A stretch of 44,289 nt of DNA, taken from NCBI RefSeq assembly GCF_001311845.1, contig NZ_BBCC01000033.1, positions 1 through 44,289 on the forward strand, written 5' to 3'. Position numbers and translations under genes: made by a program. Every line of letters starts with the position of its first letter. The stretch's first letter is position 1. Below the pieces are notes generated by a model. That model had not been told where the DNA came from. It did no database searches and saw only the letters and a program-made list of their open reading frames with translations. Positions 1 to 8,572 of this stretch are shown here, piece after piece. The stretch is from Desulfosarcina cetonica JCM 12296 (GTDB lineage Bacteria > Desulfobacterota > Desulfobacteria > Desulfobacterales > Desulfosarcinaceae).

Positions 1-249
1 TTGCTTGACCCCCCGCGGACAGTATTCCGGGCAACGCCCGCAGGTCGTGCAGCGCCAGATGTCCTCGCCGTCGATCTCCGTCAGGCCGAAGGTGGCCTGC
101 CGGATCACCTTGCGCATGCTGAATTGCCGAACCCGGTTCCACGGGCATACCGTATCGCATTTGCCGCACTGAAAGCACAGCTTGAAAACCTCTCCACCGG
201 CCTCTTTGATCTCTTCGATGACTTCCTTGAAGGGGGCAACTGTTTCCAC
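1..249 (-). CDS. bamD: BamD-like Fe-S electron-transfer subunit (N-terminal part)
   Basis: Only the first 83 codons are inside the window; the gene runs off the left edge. Two ferredoxin-type 4Fe-4S motifs are visible: Cys25/28/31/35 (CFQCGKCDTVCP) and Cys67/70/73/77 (CTTCGRCPEYCP). This is the N-terminal layout of HdrD/DsrK-like proteins, which go on to carry CCG cysteine domains. It lies 33 bp downstream of bamC on the same strand, the order known for bamB-bamC-bamD of class II benzoyl-CoA reductase, so BamD is the best call. The GTG start is chosen because a GAGG ribosome-binding site sits about 11 bp upstream and no ATG fits better. The function, passing electrons to BamBC, is inferred from family and position; the C-terminal half cannot be checked here. 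Confidence 0.75.
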   Translation of the reverse strand, partial: METVAPFKEVIEEIKEAGGEVFKLCFQCGKCDTVCPWNRVRQFSMRKVIRQATFGLTEIDGEDIWRCTTCGRCPEYCPRGVKQ

Positions 250-282
250 GATCGTATCCGCCTCTTCTCTTGGCTTAATGGT

Positions 283-828
283 TTAATGCTTGGTCGCTCT
301 GGCAACGGCTTCCCTGACCGACTTGGCGCCAAACCGGTTGATCAACGAGGCGATACCGGCTTCCATTTCACCTCGCTGGACTTCTTCGTGGACGACCTCG
401 GTTTCTCTTTCCACATAGGTCAAGGCATCGAATTTACAGGCTTGAACGCACATGGGTTCCTCGAGTGGCGGAATATCTTCGCACATGTCACACTTGAGCG
501 GAAGGCCGGAGTCGGGCTCCTTGAAATAGTCCCTGGACGGGCAGGCGGCCGGGCAGAAGGTGCACTGGGAGTATTCCTTGCCGGCAATGGTATAACTGTT
601 TCGGCCATTGCACTCGGCTTGGGTATAATCTCCGGCCCGGATGGGAACATACAGATCCTTGGTTTCATCCATGTAGACACGGATGCGTGCCCGCGCTGGA
701 TTGAGGCTGCTATATTTGGGAACGGAGTGGAATGCGGAGCAGGCCATTTCACACGAACGGCAGCCTGTGCATTTATCCACGTTGACAATGATCTCTTTGA
801 TAATTTTGGTTTTCTTCCCACCAGTCAC
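283..828 (-). CDS. bamC: Class II benzoyl-CoA reductase, ferredoxin-like subunit BamC
   Basis: A small polyferredoxin of about 181 residues. The first cluster motif, CTGCRSCEMAC, lies near the N-terminus; further cysteine groups (CTFCPAAC, then CDMCE and CVQAC) suggest three 4Fe-4S clusters. Text such as NPARARIRV, PIRAGDYTQAEC and PDSGLPLKCDMCED agrees with the BamC family as I remember it from Geobacter. In that family BamC binds the tungsten subunit BamB and carries electrons to it. It follows bamB by about 20 bp. A GTG at 837 is also in frame, but the AAGGGGG ribosome-binding site abuts it; the GTG at 828 has an 8-bp spacing and is preferred. Cytoplasmic. Confidence 0.88.
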   Translation of the reverse strand: MTGGKKTKIIKEIIVNVDKCTGCRSCEMACSAFHSVPKYSSLNPARARIRVYMDETKDLYVPIRAGDYTQAECNGRNSYTIAGKEYSQCTFCPAACPSRDYFKEPDSGLPLKCDMCEDIPPLEEPMCVQACKFDALTYVERETEVVHEEVQRGEMEAGIASLINRFGAKSVREAVARATKH

Positions 829-847
829 GGTTACCACCCCCTTGGGA

Positions 848-2806
848 TCAATTCTTTTCGATTACGGCCGGTTCGTTTTCGACAGGTGTATTTCCATTTT
901 CGTCAAGGATGCCACGCTCAACCAGATCTTCAGCGATAAATTCGAGATCCAAGCTTTTCAGCGTCTCCTGGGTGGGAACGCCCTGATCGTTCCACCCCTT
1001 GAACTTATAATACTCGGTGAGCAGGTTCTGCTCCATTTCCTCGTCCCTGACGGCCCAGTGATCTTCAGGTGGCCGTTCGTCCTTTCTTCTCAGCCCTCTT
1101 CGTACATTGACGGCGCGAACCAGATTCCGAATCCGTTGAAAGTCTTTCCAGAGGATGGACTTGTCCATTTCCATACCGGTGGCCAAGGCGATGAACTCGG
1201 GAATATTATTGATGTGGTAGGCGATGTCGCCACCGAACTGACCCCGGAAAGAAGAGACGAATCCACACAGCCCAATGGAGTCGTCGATGTAGTGCATGGC
1301 TTCATTCCAGTCGACGATATCGCAGAAGGCCTGGGTCGGCATGAGATTGCGTTTTTCCCAGTTCATGAAGTAGTCCTTGAACTTCTGGTCCGGCACGGCG
1401 TCCCATTTATCGACAAAGGCTTGACGCTCTTTCATGTCGCGAATCGGATCTTGCGGGAAAGAACCCTCGATCTGGGTGATACTCATCTTTTCACCCGTGG
1501 CGATCATCAGAAAATAGGCGGGGTTCACCTTGCCGAGTTTGATGGGTAACTGTTCGAATCCTTTTACCGTGTTATGATCGTATTGCTCGGCACCGTTGCC
1601 AATGCGTTTTGCTGCCAAGGAGACACCGTCGGCAAGGATATCACCAATCCCTTCACGGCGAACGATTTTTTCCATGAGGTACCAGACCCGATCACCACTG
1701 TCTTCGGGAAAGTCCGGCATATCCTTGTCGGTCAGGATTCCGGCGTCGTAAAGTTCTATGCCGAAAGCAATGACTTGGGGCGTCGAGTACGAATCCAGAC
1801 CATACTCCTGGGCGACGCCGAGGATATCATAGCTGAAATCCAATTCCTTGAAGGCCGCCATGTGGTAAGTGTCCTTGCCATAGCATTTGTAACCGAATCT
1901 ACGGCGGCCGGGCCATTTGATTACGTTGCGGCAATTCTTGGGGCAGTTGTAGCAGCTGGTCTGGCGGTCCATGTGGTCGTATTTGAGTTTCGTCCAGCGT
2001 TCTTGTAATTCATCACTCCAAAAATCGATCCGTCTGACGCGGGCATTCCCCCAGGCGAAATGGTTGTGGTGAAAACTGTCATCCTCATCGTAGGCCATCC
2101 AGTCGCCACAGCCTTCACTTTCGGAGATGCGTTTGTGCATTTTCATGCTGATGTCAAACAACTCCGCCGGATGCGCGATATTGATATCCTTGGTGCCACG
2201 CACGGCAATGGCTTTCAGCCGCTTGTCGCCCATGATCACGCCCACGCCGCGGGCTGCACTGGAGTGACCATGGTCAATGGAAGCCGTGTAGACTCGGTTT
2301 TCACCGGCAAGACCGATGGCGGCCACCTGGACCTTGTCGTCTTTCAGTTCTTCTTTAAGCAGATCGCCGGTTTCGGTGCAGCCCTTTCCCCGCAGATGGG
2401 TGGCGTCCCTGATTTCCACCGTATCGTTATGGATGTAGAGATAGACAAGATCCGACGCTTTTCCGCGAATGATAATCTGATCATAACCGGCGTGTTTCAT
2501 TTCCGGTCCAAAGAACCCACCCATGAGGGAATGAGACATCAGGTTGGTTTGGGGAGAAAAGGTGTTGACGGCAACCCGGTTTGCCCCGGGTACGGGGGTG
2601 GCATGCAGGAGCCCGGCACTGAAGATCAGTAGGTTTTCAGGAGAAAAAGGGTCTGTATCGGGAGGAACCCTGTCCCACAGAATTTTGGCTCCCGCACCCT
2701 GTCCCCCAAGAAAGAGTTCGGTCATTTTAGGATCGGTTTCAACCTTTTCAATGTTTCCCCGCGATAAATCGATTTCTAGGTTAACCCCTGTTGCTCCGTA
2801 CCTCAT
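848..2806 (-). CDS. bamB: Class II benzoyl-CoA reductase, tungsten active-site subunit BamB
   Basis: 652 residues, a full-length member of the aldehyde:ferredoxin oxidoreductase fold. Cluster ligands are Cys285, Cys288 and Cys292 (CYNCPKNC) with Cys514 (IGLCGF) as the likely fourth. Cys308 (YKCYGKDTYHMAA) aligns with the cysteine proposed to bind tungsten in BamB. The block EQLP-KL-NP-Y-LM-TGEK-ITQIEG-FPQ around 418-452 is typical of BamB rather than of aldehyde oxidoreductases. BamB reduces the aromatic ring of benzoyl-CoA to cyclohexadienoyl-CoA without ATP in obligate anaerobes. The glycine-rich motif near 187 (ARGVGVIMGDK) is one residue shorter than the BamB sequences I recall. It is first in a bamB-bamC-bamD operon, with promoter and palindromic operator just upstream. 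A paralogue acting on another aryl-CoA is possible. Confidence 0.87.
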   Translation of the reverse strand: MRYGATGVNLEIDLSRGNIEKVETDPKMTELFLGGQGAGAKILWDRVPPDTDPFSPENLLIFSAGLLHATPVPGANRVAVNTFSPQTNLMSHSLMGGFFGPEMKHAGYDQIIIRGKASDLVYLYIHNDTVEIRDATHLRGKGCTETGDLLKEELKDDKVQVAAIGLAGENRVYTASIDHGHSSAARGVGVIMGDKRLKAIAVRGTKDINIAHPAELFDISMKMHKRISESEGCGDWMAYDEDDSFHHNHFAWGNARVRRIDFWSDELQERWTKLKYDHMDRQTSCYNCPKNCRNVIKWPGRRRFGYKCYGKDTYHMAAFKELDFSYDILGVAQEYGLDSYSTPQVIAFGIELYDAGILTDKDMPDFPEDSGDRVWYLMEKIVRREGIGDILADGVSLAAKRIGNGAEQYDHNTVKGFEQLPIKLGKVNPAYFLMIATGEKMSITQIEGSFPQDPIRDMKERQAFVDKWDAVPDQKFKDYFMNWEKRNLMPTQAFCDIVDWNEAMHYIDDSIGLCGFVSSFRGQFGGDIAYHINNIPEFIALATGMEMDKSILWKDFQRIRNLVRAVNVRRGLRRKDERPPEDHWAVRDEEMEQNLLTEYYKFKGWNDQGVPTQETLKSLDLEFIAEDLVERGILDENGNTPVENEPAVIEKN

Positions 2807-2857
2807 GATTTAGCCCCTTCGATGTAAAACGTCCAATAAAGGTTGTTGGTCTATCTA

Positions 2858-2881
2858 TATAGAGAACCAAGGTTCTCTATA
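2858..2881 (-). promoter_or_regulatory. Palindromic operator of the bam operon
   Basis: A perfect 24-bp palindrome, TATAGAGA-ACCAAGGT-TCTCTATA, 52 bp upstream of the bamB start. It overlaps the last 2 bp of the predicted -10 element, a position expected to block transcription. The same TATAGAGA-N8-TCTCTATA motif lies upstream of etfB at 8146-8169. The binding protein is not encoded in this window; a TetR-like repressor would fit the symmetry but that is inference. Confidence 0.8.
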
Positions 2882-2909
2882 AATACCTAAAGGGGGGTGG
2901 TTTTGTCAA
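2880..2909 (-). promoter_or_regulatory. Sigma70-type promoter of bamBC
   Basis: On the minus strand, TTGACA (complement of 2904-2909) is followed by an 18-bp spacer and TATTTA (complement of 2880-2885). It points into bamB and overlaps the palindromic operator. Confidence 0.7.
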
Positions 2910-3358
2910 GAGAAAAAAAACAGGTTGAAAAAGTAAAACCGTGCATGACGATCCGGGTGCGCCCGGTTGCCGGATTGGGCCTTGGCAAATGGTGAGCAAT
3001 GATAAAAAGGTTAAAAAATCAAATAGTCATCTATAAAGGAGGTGCGTTTCCGGACGTGGATTTTTTTCAAAAGATGCAAAAAAAGGCAGTTGATGGATGG
3101 GCTGTCGTCCGGCGGTCGGGACTTATTCTTATCTATAGGGAGATATTATGGACGCGGAAAAAGACGGCAATGCCGTGTGGAAGGTGGTCAACCGATGGCA
3201 GTTTCCATTTTGGGTGTCCATCCATCGGTTGGCCAATGCGCCGACACGCCGAACAGGCAACAGATGCTTGAAGGCGGTGATTTCTTCAGGCGGCGCTGTT
3301 GCCTGTTTTTGTAAGGGCGCGGGAAGGGGGGCGGGAGAATCCTTTCCCATGTGTTGTG
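2910..3358. other. Intergenic stretch between the bam promoter and the rubrerythrin-like gene
   Basis: No convincing gene. Short open frames on the plus strand (for example 2999-3271) have no recognisable family, and their composition looks random. A G-rich Shine-Dalgarno-like sequence at about 3037-3043 has no matching coding frame. The main structure is a long inverted repeat at 3252-3310, listed separately. Confidence 0.5.
3252..3310 (+). terminator. Long hairpin with T-run on the plus strand
   Basis: The 12-bp arms AACAGGCAACAG (3252-3263) and CTGTTGCCTGTT (3296-3307) are perfect complements. An inner TGAAG/CTTCA pair may extend the stem. TTT follows the right arm directly, so this resembles an intrinsic terminator for a rightward transcript. 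No plus-strand gene lies upstream, so it may be the 3' end of an unannotated small RNA, or simply a 3' structure for the leftward etf operon. Confidence 0.45.
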
Positions 3359-3841
3359 TTATTCTGCCAGACGCTTTTCCATGTCGGCCAGCATACGGAT
3401 ATGGCCTTTTTCCTGATTGATCAACTCCTCGACGATTTTTTGGTCCGCCTCGGTCAAATAGGGCAAGAATTCACGGAAGTAAAGAATGGCGTCTTTTTCG
3501 AAACCGATGGCCAGTTGAAACACATTTTGGCCCGAAATCGCCTTTTGAACGAATTCCTTGGAGTCGATCTTGGAATAGAGCCGGTCATCGATGACCGAAT
3601 CCATATAAGCCTCCATGTCGTCAGTGTACTCGTCCGAATGCGAATCATCCTGTGGCAGGCCGTCGCGAATCTGCGAAAATGCCGTTACATGCCGGTCTTC
3701 CTCTTCGGTCAGGAACTGGAAGAGCGCTTTCATTTTATCATTGGTACTCAACTCGCAAACCGTTGCATAAAAGCTTCTGCGTTGTCTTTCTTTCTCGACC
3801 GCCGCTTCGGCGACTTCACGCGCGGAGAAAATTACAGCCAC
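3359..3841 (-). CDS. Rubrerythrin-like (ferritin-like diiron) protein
   Basis: About 160 residues, nearly all helical, with the repeated carboxylate/histidine pattern of ferritin-like diiron proteins: AAVEKERQRRSFY, TEEEDRHV, GFEKDAILYFREF and NQEKGHIRML. Such proteins typically detoxify peroxide or sense oxygen in anaerobes. There is no rubredoxin domain (no CxxC pair). The GTG start at 3841 is chosen because AAGGAGA lies 8 bp upstream; the longer open frame starting at 3925 would overlap the preceding gene. It is the last gene of the etfB-etfA-Fe-S oxidoreductase operon, 52 bp downstream of the Fe-S gene. That position may protect an oxygen-sensitive electron chain, which is inference. Confidence 0.8.
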   Translation of the reverse strand: MAVIFSAREVAEAAVEKERQRRSFYATVCELSTNDKMKALFQFLTEEEDRHVTAFSQIRDGLPQDDSHSDEYTDDMEAYMDSVIDDRLYSKIDSKEFVQKAISGQNVFQLAIGFEKDAILYFREFLPYLTEADQKIVEELINQEKGHIRMLADMEKRLAE

Positions 3842-3893
3842 TGTGCCGTCTCCTTCATTTTTAACGTGGATCAATCGGTGGAACCGCAGCCGT

Positions 3894-5997
3894 CTACACC
3901 ATGTGTTTGGCGACCAGTTCGGCAATATCCAGGGTTTTGATGGACTCTTCTTTTTCCAGCTCTTTCATGCCATCTTCGATCATGGTCAGGCAGAACGGGC
4001 ATCCCACGGCAACGGTGTTAGCGCCATTGGCAACGATCTCCTCGGCACGTTCCAGATTGATGCGTTTGCCGATGTTTTCCTCCATCCACATTCTTCCGCC
4101 ACCGGCACCGCAACAAAAGCTTTCGCTACCGTGCCGATCGAGTTCCTTGTACCCGGACAGGTTCATCGACTGTAAAATCGTTCGCGGCTCATCGTACACG
4201 TTATTGTAGCGGCCCAGGTAGCAGGGATCGTGATAGTCACCTTGCCCTGCATGGTCTGGTTGATCTGAATTTTGCCGGACTTGATCAGTTCCTGAATGAA
4301 CTCACTATGATGAATGACTTCATAGTTTCCGCCCATGGTGGCGTAGTCGTGCTTCAGGGTGTTGAGGCAGTGCGGGCAAGCGGCAATGATCTTCTTGACG
4401 TTATACCCGTTCAGGGTTTCGATGTTTTCCAGCGCCATCATCTGAAAGAGCATCTCGTTGCCGACCCTTCGGGCAAAATCGCCGGTACACTTCTCCTCGA
4501 CGCCCAGAATGGCAAACTTGATGCCGGCTTTCTGCAGGATTTTGGCCAGACTGACCGACACCTTCTTGGTGCGATCGTCAAAGGAGCCGGCGCACCCCAC
4601 CCAGAGCAGGTATTCGACATCCGGGTTTTCGGCCATAGTGGGGATGTTCAGATCCGCGGCCCAGTCCGCACGCTTGTCGTACCCGATCCCCCAGGGGTTG
4701 CCGTTGCGTTCGAGCCCCTTGAGGGCCACGTTCAGTTCTTTCGGATAAGCCTCGGCCATCATGGTCTGTCCCTGGCGCATGGCGATGACCCGCGGCACAT
4801 GTTCGATGGTTACCGGGCAGACTTCTTCACAGGCCCGGCAGGTGGTGCAGGCCCAGAGGGTGTCTTCGGCAATCACGTCGCCGATGAGCAGTTTGTCGCT
4901 TTTGATGTCGGCGATTTTGCCTTCAGGTTCTCGATCGCGCCTTCATCGGTCGTTTTTCCAAGCTCTCTGGATAGCTTGGCCCGCCGAATCACCTTGTCGG
5001 CGTTGGCGTAGAGTTCATGTTTGAGGGAATCATTGAAATCAAACAGGTTAAGGGGCTTGTCAGTGGTATAGGCCGGGCAGACTTCCTTGCAGCGCCCGCA
5101 TTCGGTACAGGTATAAAGGTCAAGCCCCTGTTTCCAGTTGAGTTGATGGATATGGTTGATGCCCAAGGATTCATCTTCCCAAGCGGCTTCGTCTTCCAGG
5201 TCCAGCACTTTGGTTTTTTCATGGGGGTAGCCCAGACTTTTCAGAAACACGTTGGGCAGTGCGGTGATGACATGAAAATGCTTGCCGGTCGGCAGAACGT
5301 TCAAGAAGGTCAACTGCGTACAGATATGCACCCAGAACATGATGATCAAAAGGGTGGCGTTGACTTCCATGCCGAGTCCCGACACCAGGCTGGCCGCTCC
5401 CATCGACACCGGCGACCAAAGGAATTCGGAGCCGTATTGGGGATTGCTGATGAAGTGGATGTGGTCCTGGTTGAAGAGGTGGATCATGTTGTAGCGGGTG
5501 CCGTCATAGAGCAAATCCGAGATCATCAGGATCCCGATCATCACCAACACCAGGTATGCCTCGAAGGTGTTGTGCATGCGTGCCGGCTTGATCACCGCGC
5601 GGCGGAAAATGGCCCAGATGACCATCAAGAGGACGATGCCCTCCATGATGTCCTTCAGACCGAAATAGAGAAAGCCGACCAGATGATCGCCGCCGAGGAA
5701 GGGCAGGTGGAATCCTTCCTGGTATCCCTCCCCGTAAAGGGTGATGCTGCGGATCAACAGGACGCAGAACCCCCAGAAGATCAACGCGTGCATGATTCCG
5801 GAACTTCTCTCCTTGGATCGGCCAACCAGGCGTTTTTGGCCAATGGCGATCACCAGCAGGCTCTTCAAGCGCTGCTTGATCTGATCGGTTCGCTTGGCGG
5901 GTTCGAGCGCAGCCAGAAGCTGCACCTTGCCGACCATCGTGTTGATAAAAACGGCCAGCGCGACAAAAAGCAGAAGAGACATCAACACAGGACTCAT
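3894..5997 (-). CDS. Membrane Fe-S oxidoreductase, ETF:quinone type (two frameshifts)
   Basis: One gene of about 700 codons read in three pieces. The N-terminal half (5997 to about 5200) holds several hydrophobic membrane helices of the nitrate-reductase-gamma/HdrE type. Two 4Fe-4S motifs follow (CTECGRCKEVCP and CTTCRACEEVCP), then two CCG-type cysteine domains (VGCAG with ACPHC, and HDPCYLG with CCGAGGG). This is the layout of the Fe-S oxidoreductases proposed to move electrons from EtfAB to menaquinone in Geobacter, Syntrophus and sulfate reducers. Breaks are near 4920/4921 (one G missing after CTGAAGG) and 4231/4232 (one C missing in ATC-ACGATCC). Restoring one base at each gives KIADIKSDK and VTIHDPCYLG, which fit the family. 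The breaks are probably sequence errors. It is co-directional with etfBA. Confidence 0.85.
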
Positions 5998-6032
5998 GGC
6001 TACCTCTTACCGAATCGTCTGAAAAATGATTG

Positions 6033-6080
6033 GAAAAAAATAAATGCCCGTTACCGCTCGTGAGCGGGGGCGGGCATTGG
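6033..6080 (-). terminator. Intra-operon hairpin between etfA and the Fe-S oxidoreductase
   Basis: On the minus strand, AATGCCCGC pairs with GCGGGCATT-type sequence around an inner CCGCT/AGCGG hairpin. The right arm is followed by TTTATTTTTTTCC. This is a good intrinsic terminator in the 88-bp gap, so downstream expression may be lower than etfBA unless there is read-through. Confidence 0.7.
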
Positions 6081-6085
6081 ATTGG

Positions 6086-7044
6086 CTATCCTCTGACCTT
6101 CTTGATCTCTTCGCGCAGAACCGGTACCACCTCGAAGAGGTCGCCGACAATGCCGTAATCGGCCAGGTTGAAAATCGGCGCCTCGGGATCTTTGTTGACC
6201 GCCAGGATCACCTTCGCCCCGCTCATGCCGGCGATGTGCTGGATCGCGCCGGAAATACCGAAAGCCATATAGAGCGTCGGCGCAACGATTTTACCGGTCT
6301 GGCCGACTTGCTTGTTGTGCGGCATGAGGCCGGCATCGACCATGGCCCGGGAGGACCCGAAACCGGCTTTCAGTTCGTCGGCCAGCGCCTTGACCAGATC
6401 GACACCTTCCTGGTTCTTGGCGCCGCGGCCCACGGAGACGACGATGTCGGCATCGGCCAGGTCGATGTCGCCGCTGGCATCCGAAACGATTTCTTTAATG
6501 ACGGCCTTCAGGTCGGCTGCCGGGGCGGCCAGCTTGACGACGTTTTCGCTGCCCGAAATGCCTTCCTCGGCCTCGAATGCGCCTGCACGAACGACGGCCA
6601 CCAGCTTGGGCGTGTTGACCTTTACGCGCTGCTTGACCTTGTTGGCGATGGCCGGGCGGACGATTTCGATCTGATCGCCATTGAGAATGACATCGGTGAT
6701 GTCCGTTGCACAGGCGACATCCAGTTGGGCGGCCACACGCGGGGCGGAGGCTTGCCACTCTCCGAAAAGCCGAACCAGATCATATCGGCACCAAACTGAT
6801 TGGCAGCATCGACCACGCAAGCCGCATACGGACCGGCGGAAAACATCGCCAGGCTCGGATCATCGGCGATGTACTGGGTGGCGGAACCGGCACCCGCCAG
6901 GTTTGCGGTCAGTGATTCAATACCACTGCCAATGGCCACCACGGCGGCTTCGGCGCCGATGGCTTTGGCTTTGGATAACAGTTCGGTGGTGCTGCTGCCC
7001 AGGGATCCATTTTTAATGTCTGCAACGACGAGTACTTTTGCCAT
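6086..7044 (-). CDS. etfA: Electron transfer flavoprotein alpha subunit (one frameshift)
   Basis: About 320 codons, the usual EtfA length. The C-terminal FAD-binding half is unmistakable: SSRAMVDAGLMPHN, QVGQTGKIVAPTLYMAFGIS, GAIQHIAGM, INKDPEAPIF-like text (VNKDPEAPIF) and YGIVGDLFEVVP. The N-terminal half (MAKVLVVADIKNG to WFGFSESGK) sits in another frame. One missing G after GGCAAG at 6750/6751 explains the break; adding it gives SGKASAPRVAAQLD. EtfAB accepts electrons from acyl-CoA dehydrogenases in the cytoplasm. It lies 69 bp after etfB and before the membrane Fe-S oxidoreductase, its probable electron acceptor. The frameshift is probably a sequencing or assembly error. Confidence 0.92.
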
Positions 7045-7113
7045 GATATTGTTTTCCTTGTCTGAATCTGGTTAATGTCCAATGCGGATCGTCAATCTTG
7101 GGTCAACGTCACC

Positions 7114-7890
7114 TTAGAGAACATTGGCTTCGCTTGCCAGAAGACCGACCACCTCGGCGGTAATTTCGGCCGCGGCGCCTTCGAACTTCTTACCGGCTTT
7201 CCGGGACTCGGTGGCCATGAACTCGGCGACTTCCGATTTGGGCGTGCCGATTTCATCCGCCGAGAGGCCCAGCCCCGCCAGATCCATTTTTTCGATCTTT
7301 TTTTTCTTCGCCATCATGATTCCGCGCAACTGCGGCAGGCGCGGTTCGTTGATGCTGTCGCTTACCGTCACCACGGCGGGCAGGGCAACCTCGAGTATTT
7401 CAGTCCCCGCATCGCCCAGGCGGGAAACCTTGATGGTCTTGTCGTCCACGGCTTCGATGGCGATTACATTGCTCACGCAGCCCAACCCCAAGAATTCCGC
7501 CAGCAGGATGCCCGTTTGGCCGTTATCCGTGTCCTGGGCTTGTTTGCCGGTAATCACCAGATCATAGCCATCCTTCTCGAATACTTTCTGAAGTACCTTG
7601 GCGTAGGCGAAAGAATCGGCCTTGGCCAATGCTGGATCATCGATATGAATCCCTTTTTCGATCCCCATGGCGTAGGCCTTGCGGATAATTTCAGTATTAT
7701 CGCCGCCGCCGATGCTGACAAGGGCGGTCTCGGCCTTGCTGTTTTCCTTGAGCTGGACGGCCGCCTCAATGGCGTTTTCATCCCATGCGTTCATCACATA
7801 CTGCAGCCCGTCTTCAACAATCGCCCCATCTTTGATGTTGATGGTCAATTCTACATCAACTACCTTTTTTAAAGTGGTGAGAATTTTCAA
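7114..7890 (-). CDS. etfB: Electron transfer flavoprotein beta subunit
   Basis: 258 residues, full length. It begins MKILTTLKKVVDVELTINIK and contains the beta-subunit signatures NAWDENAIEAAVQLKE, VITGKQAQDTDNGQTG and LPAVVTVSDSINEPRLPQLRG. EtfB holds AMP or a second FAD and docks the partner dehydrogenase. It is the first gene of the operon, with an AGGAGG-type ribosome-binding site just before the ATG. The predicted promoter is about 270 bp upstream, so the mRNA would have a long leader. Whether this Etf is bifurcating or simple cannot be settled from the sequence alone. Confidence 0.94.
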   Translation of the reverse strand: MKILTTLKKVVDVELTINIKDGAIVEDGLQYVMNAWDENAIEAAVQLKENSKAETALVSIGGGDNTEIIRKAYAMGIEKGIHIDDPALAKADSFAYAKVLQKVFEKDGYDLVITGKQAQDTDNGQTGILLAEFLGLGCVSNVIAIEAVDDKTIKVSRLGDAGTEILEVALPAVVTVSDSINEPRLPQLRGIMMAKKKKIEKMDLAGLGLSADEIGTPKSEVAEFMATESRKAGKKFEGAAAEITAEVVGLLASEANVL

Positions 7891-8145
7891 TTCGTCCTCC
7901 TAATCGTTGATGTTCCTTCGGTTATGGTTCAGAACCGGATCAAATCCTGTTTTATCGGTAAGGTCGTCCTGATGATTCCGTCCGTTCATACCTGGAATTT
8001 CCCATATCATCATGCCTTGACGAAAACGCCGGAACGGCACGCCCCTTTCAATCAAACAGCGACCTGTTTCCTGAATATAGCTTACTGGTTGGCGGGGCAC
8101 GATCATGAGCAGCGAAACCCTATGGAGATGAGGGAACTATATCTC
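7891..8145 (-). other. Long untranslated leader of the etf operon
   Basis: The predicted etf promoter would start transcription near 8160, leaving roughly 270 nt before etfB. A 68-codon open frame here (8106 to 7900) has no ribosome-binding site and no recognisable family, so I do not call it a gene. No clear riboswitch fold was recognised. Confidence 0.4.
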
Positions 8146-8169
8146 TATAGAGAACACACGATCTCTATA
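8146..8169 (-). promoter_or_regulatory. Palindromic operator of the etf operon
   Basis: TATAGAGA-ACACACGA-TCTCTATA, with the same arms and spacing as the bam operator at 2858-2881. A third half-site, TCTCTATAGAGA, overlaps its left end (8142-8153). As at bam, it overlaps the -10 by 2 bp. Confidence 0.75.
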
Positions 8170-8196
8170 TCTACCGATACGAATGTGCTTTGTCAA
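8168..8196 (-). promoter_or_regulatory. Sigma70-type promoter of etfBA
   Basis: On the minus strand, TTGACA (complement of 8191-8196), a 17-bp spacer, then TAGATA (complement of 8168-8173). It points towards etfB. Confidence 0.65.
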
Positions 8197-8414
8197 GCAA
8201 AAAATGGCCTTCCCAGCATCTTGAAAATGACTGGAAAACCATGGAAAACAGATAGTCCTCAGGTTGAAACCAACCGACCGCGGTAATCCCTTCCGCCGAT
8301 GCCGGGCGTTTGATCCGTTGCCAACTGAATGAATACAATCTGTATCAAAGGCAACCCGTTCAAACTGACAATTTGTTGTTGGGTTAAATGTGCAGGATCA
8401 ATTTATGGTTATAA

Positions 8415-8468
8415 AAAAGCTAATAAGTAGCTATTGAGCTAATTAGCCACATCGAAATCACTTGTCAA
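8415..8468 (-). promoter_or_regulatory. AT-rich promoter-like and hairpin element
   Basis: On the minus strand, TTGACA (complement of 8463-8468) and TAATTA (8440-8445) are 17 bp apart. The -10 is part of a nested hairpin: GCTAAT/ATTAGC outside and TAGCT/AGCTA inside, followed by six T. It could be a second etf promoter with an operator, or a back-up terminator for the ligase gene. The sequence does not decide. Confidence 0.4.
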
Positions 8469-8572
8469 TAAAAATAGGTGGCGATGCCTGGGAAACGGTT
8501 GTCACCGGTCGGAAGGGATCGCCATGGATGAAGGCATGGGCGTTATTGCCGGTGTTTGAATCGGTGGGCCAC

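Noticed and set aside
2999..3420. Overlapping short plus-strand frames in the bam-etf gap
   Set aside because: Three frames are open at once, none has a recognisable motif, and start signals do not fit. A small RNA is more plausible than a protein.
7900..8106. A 68-codon frame in the etf leader
   Set aside because: No ribosome-binding site and no family features; it looks like chance in a leader region.
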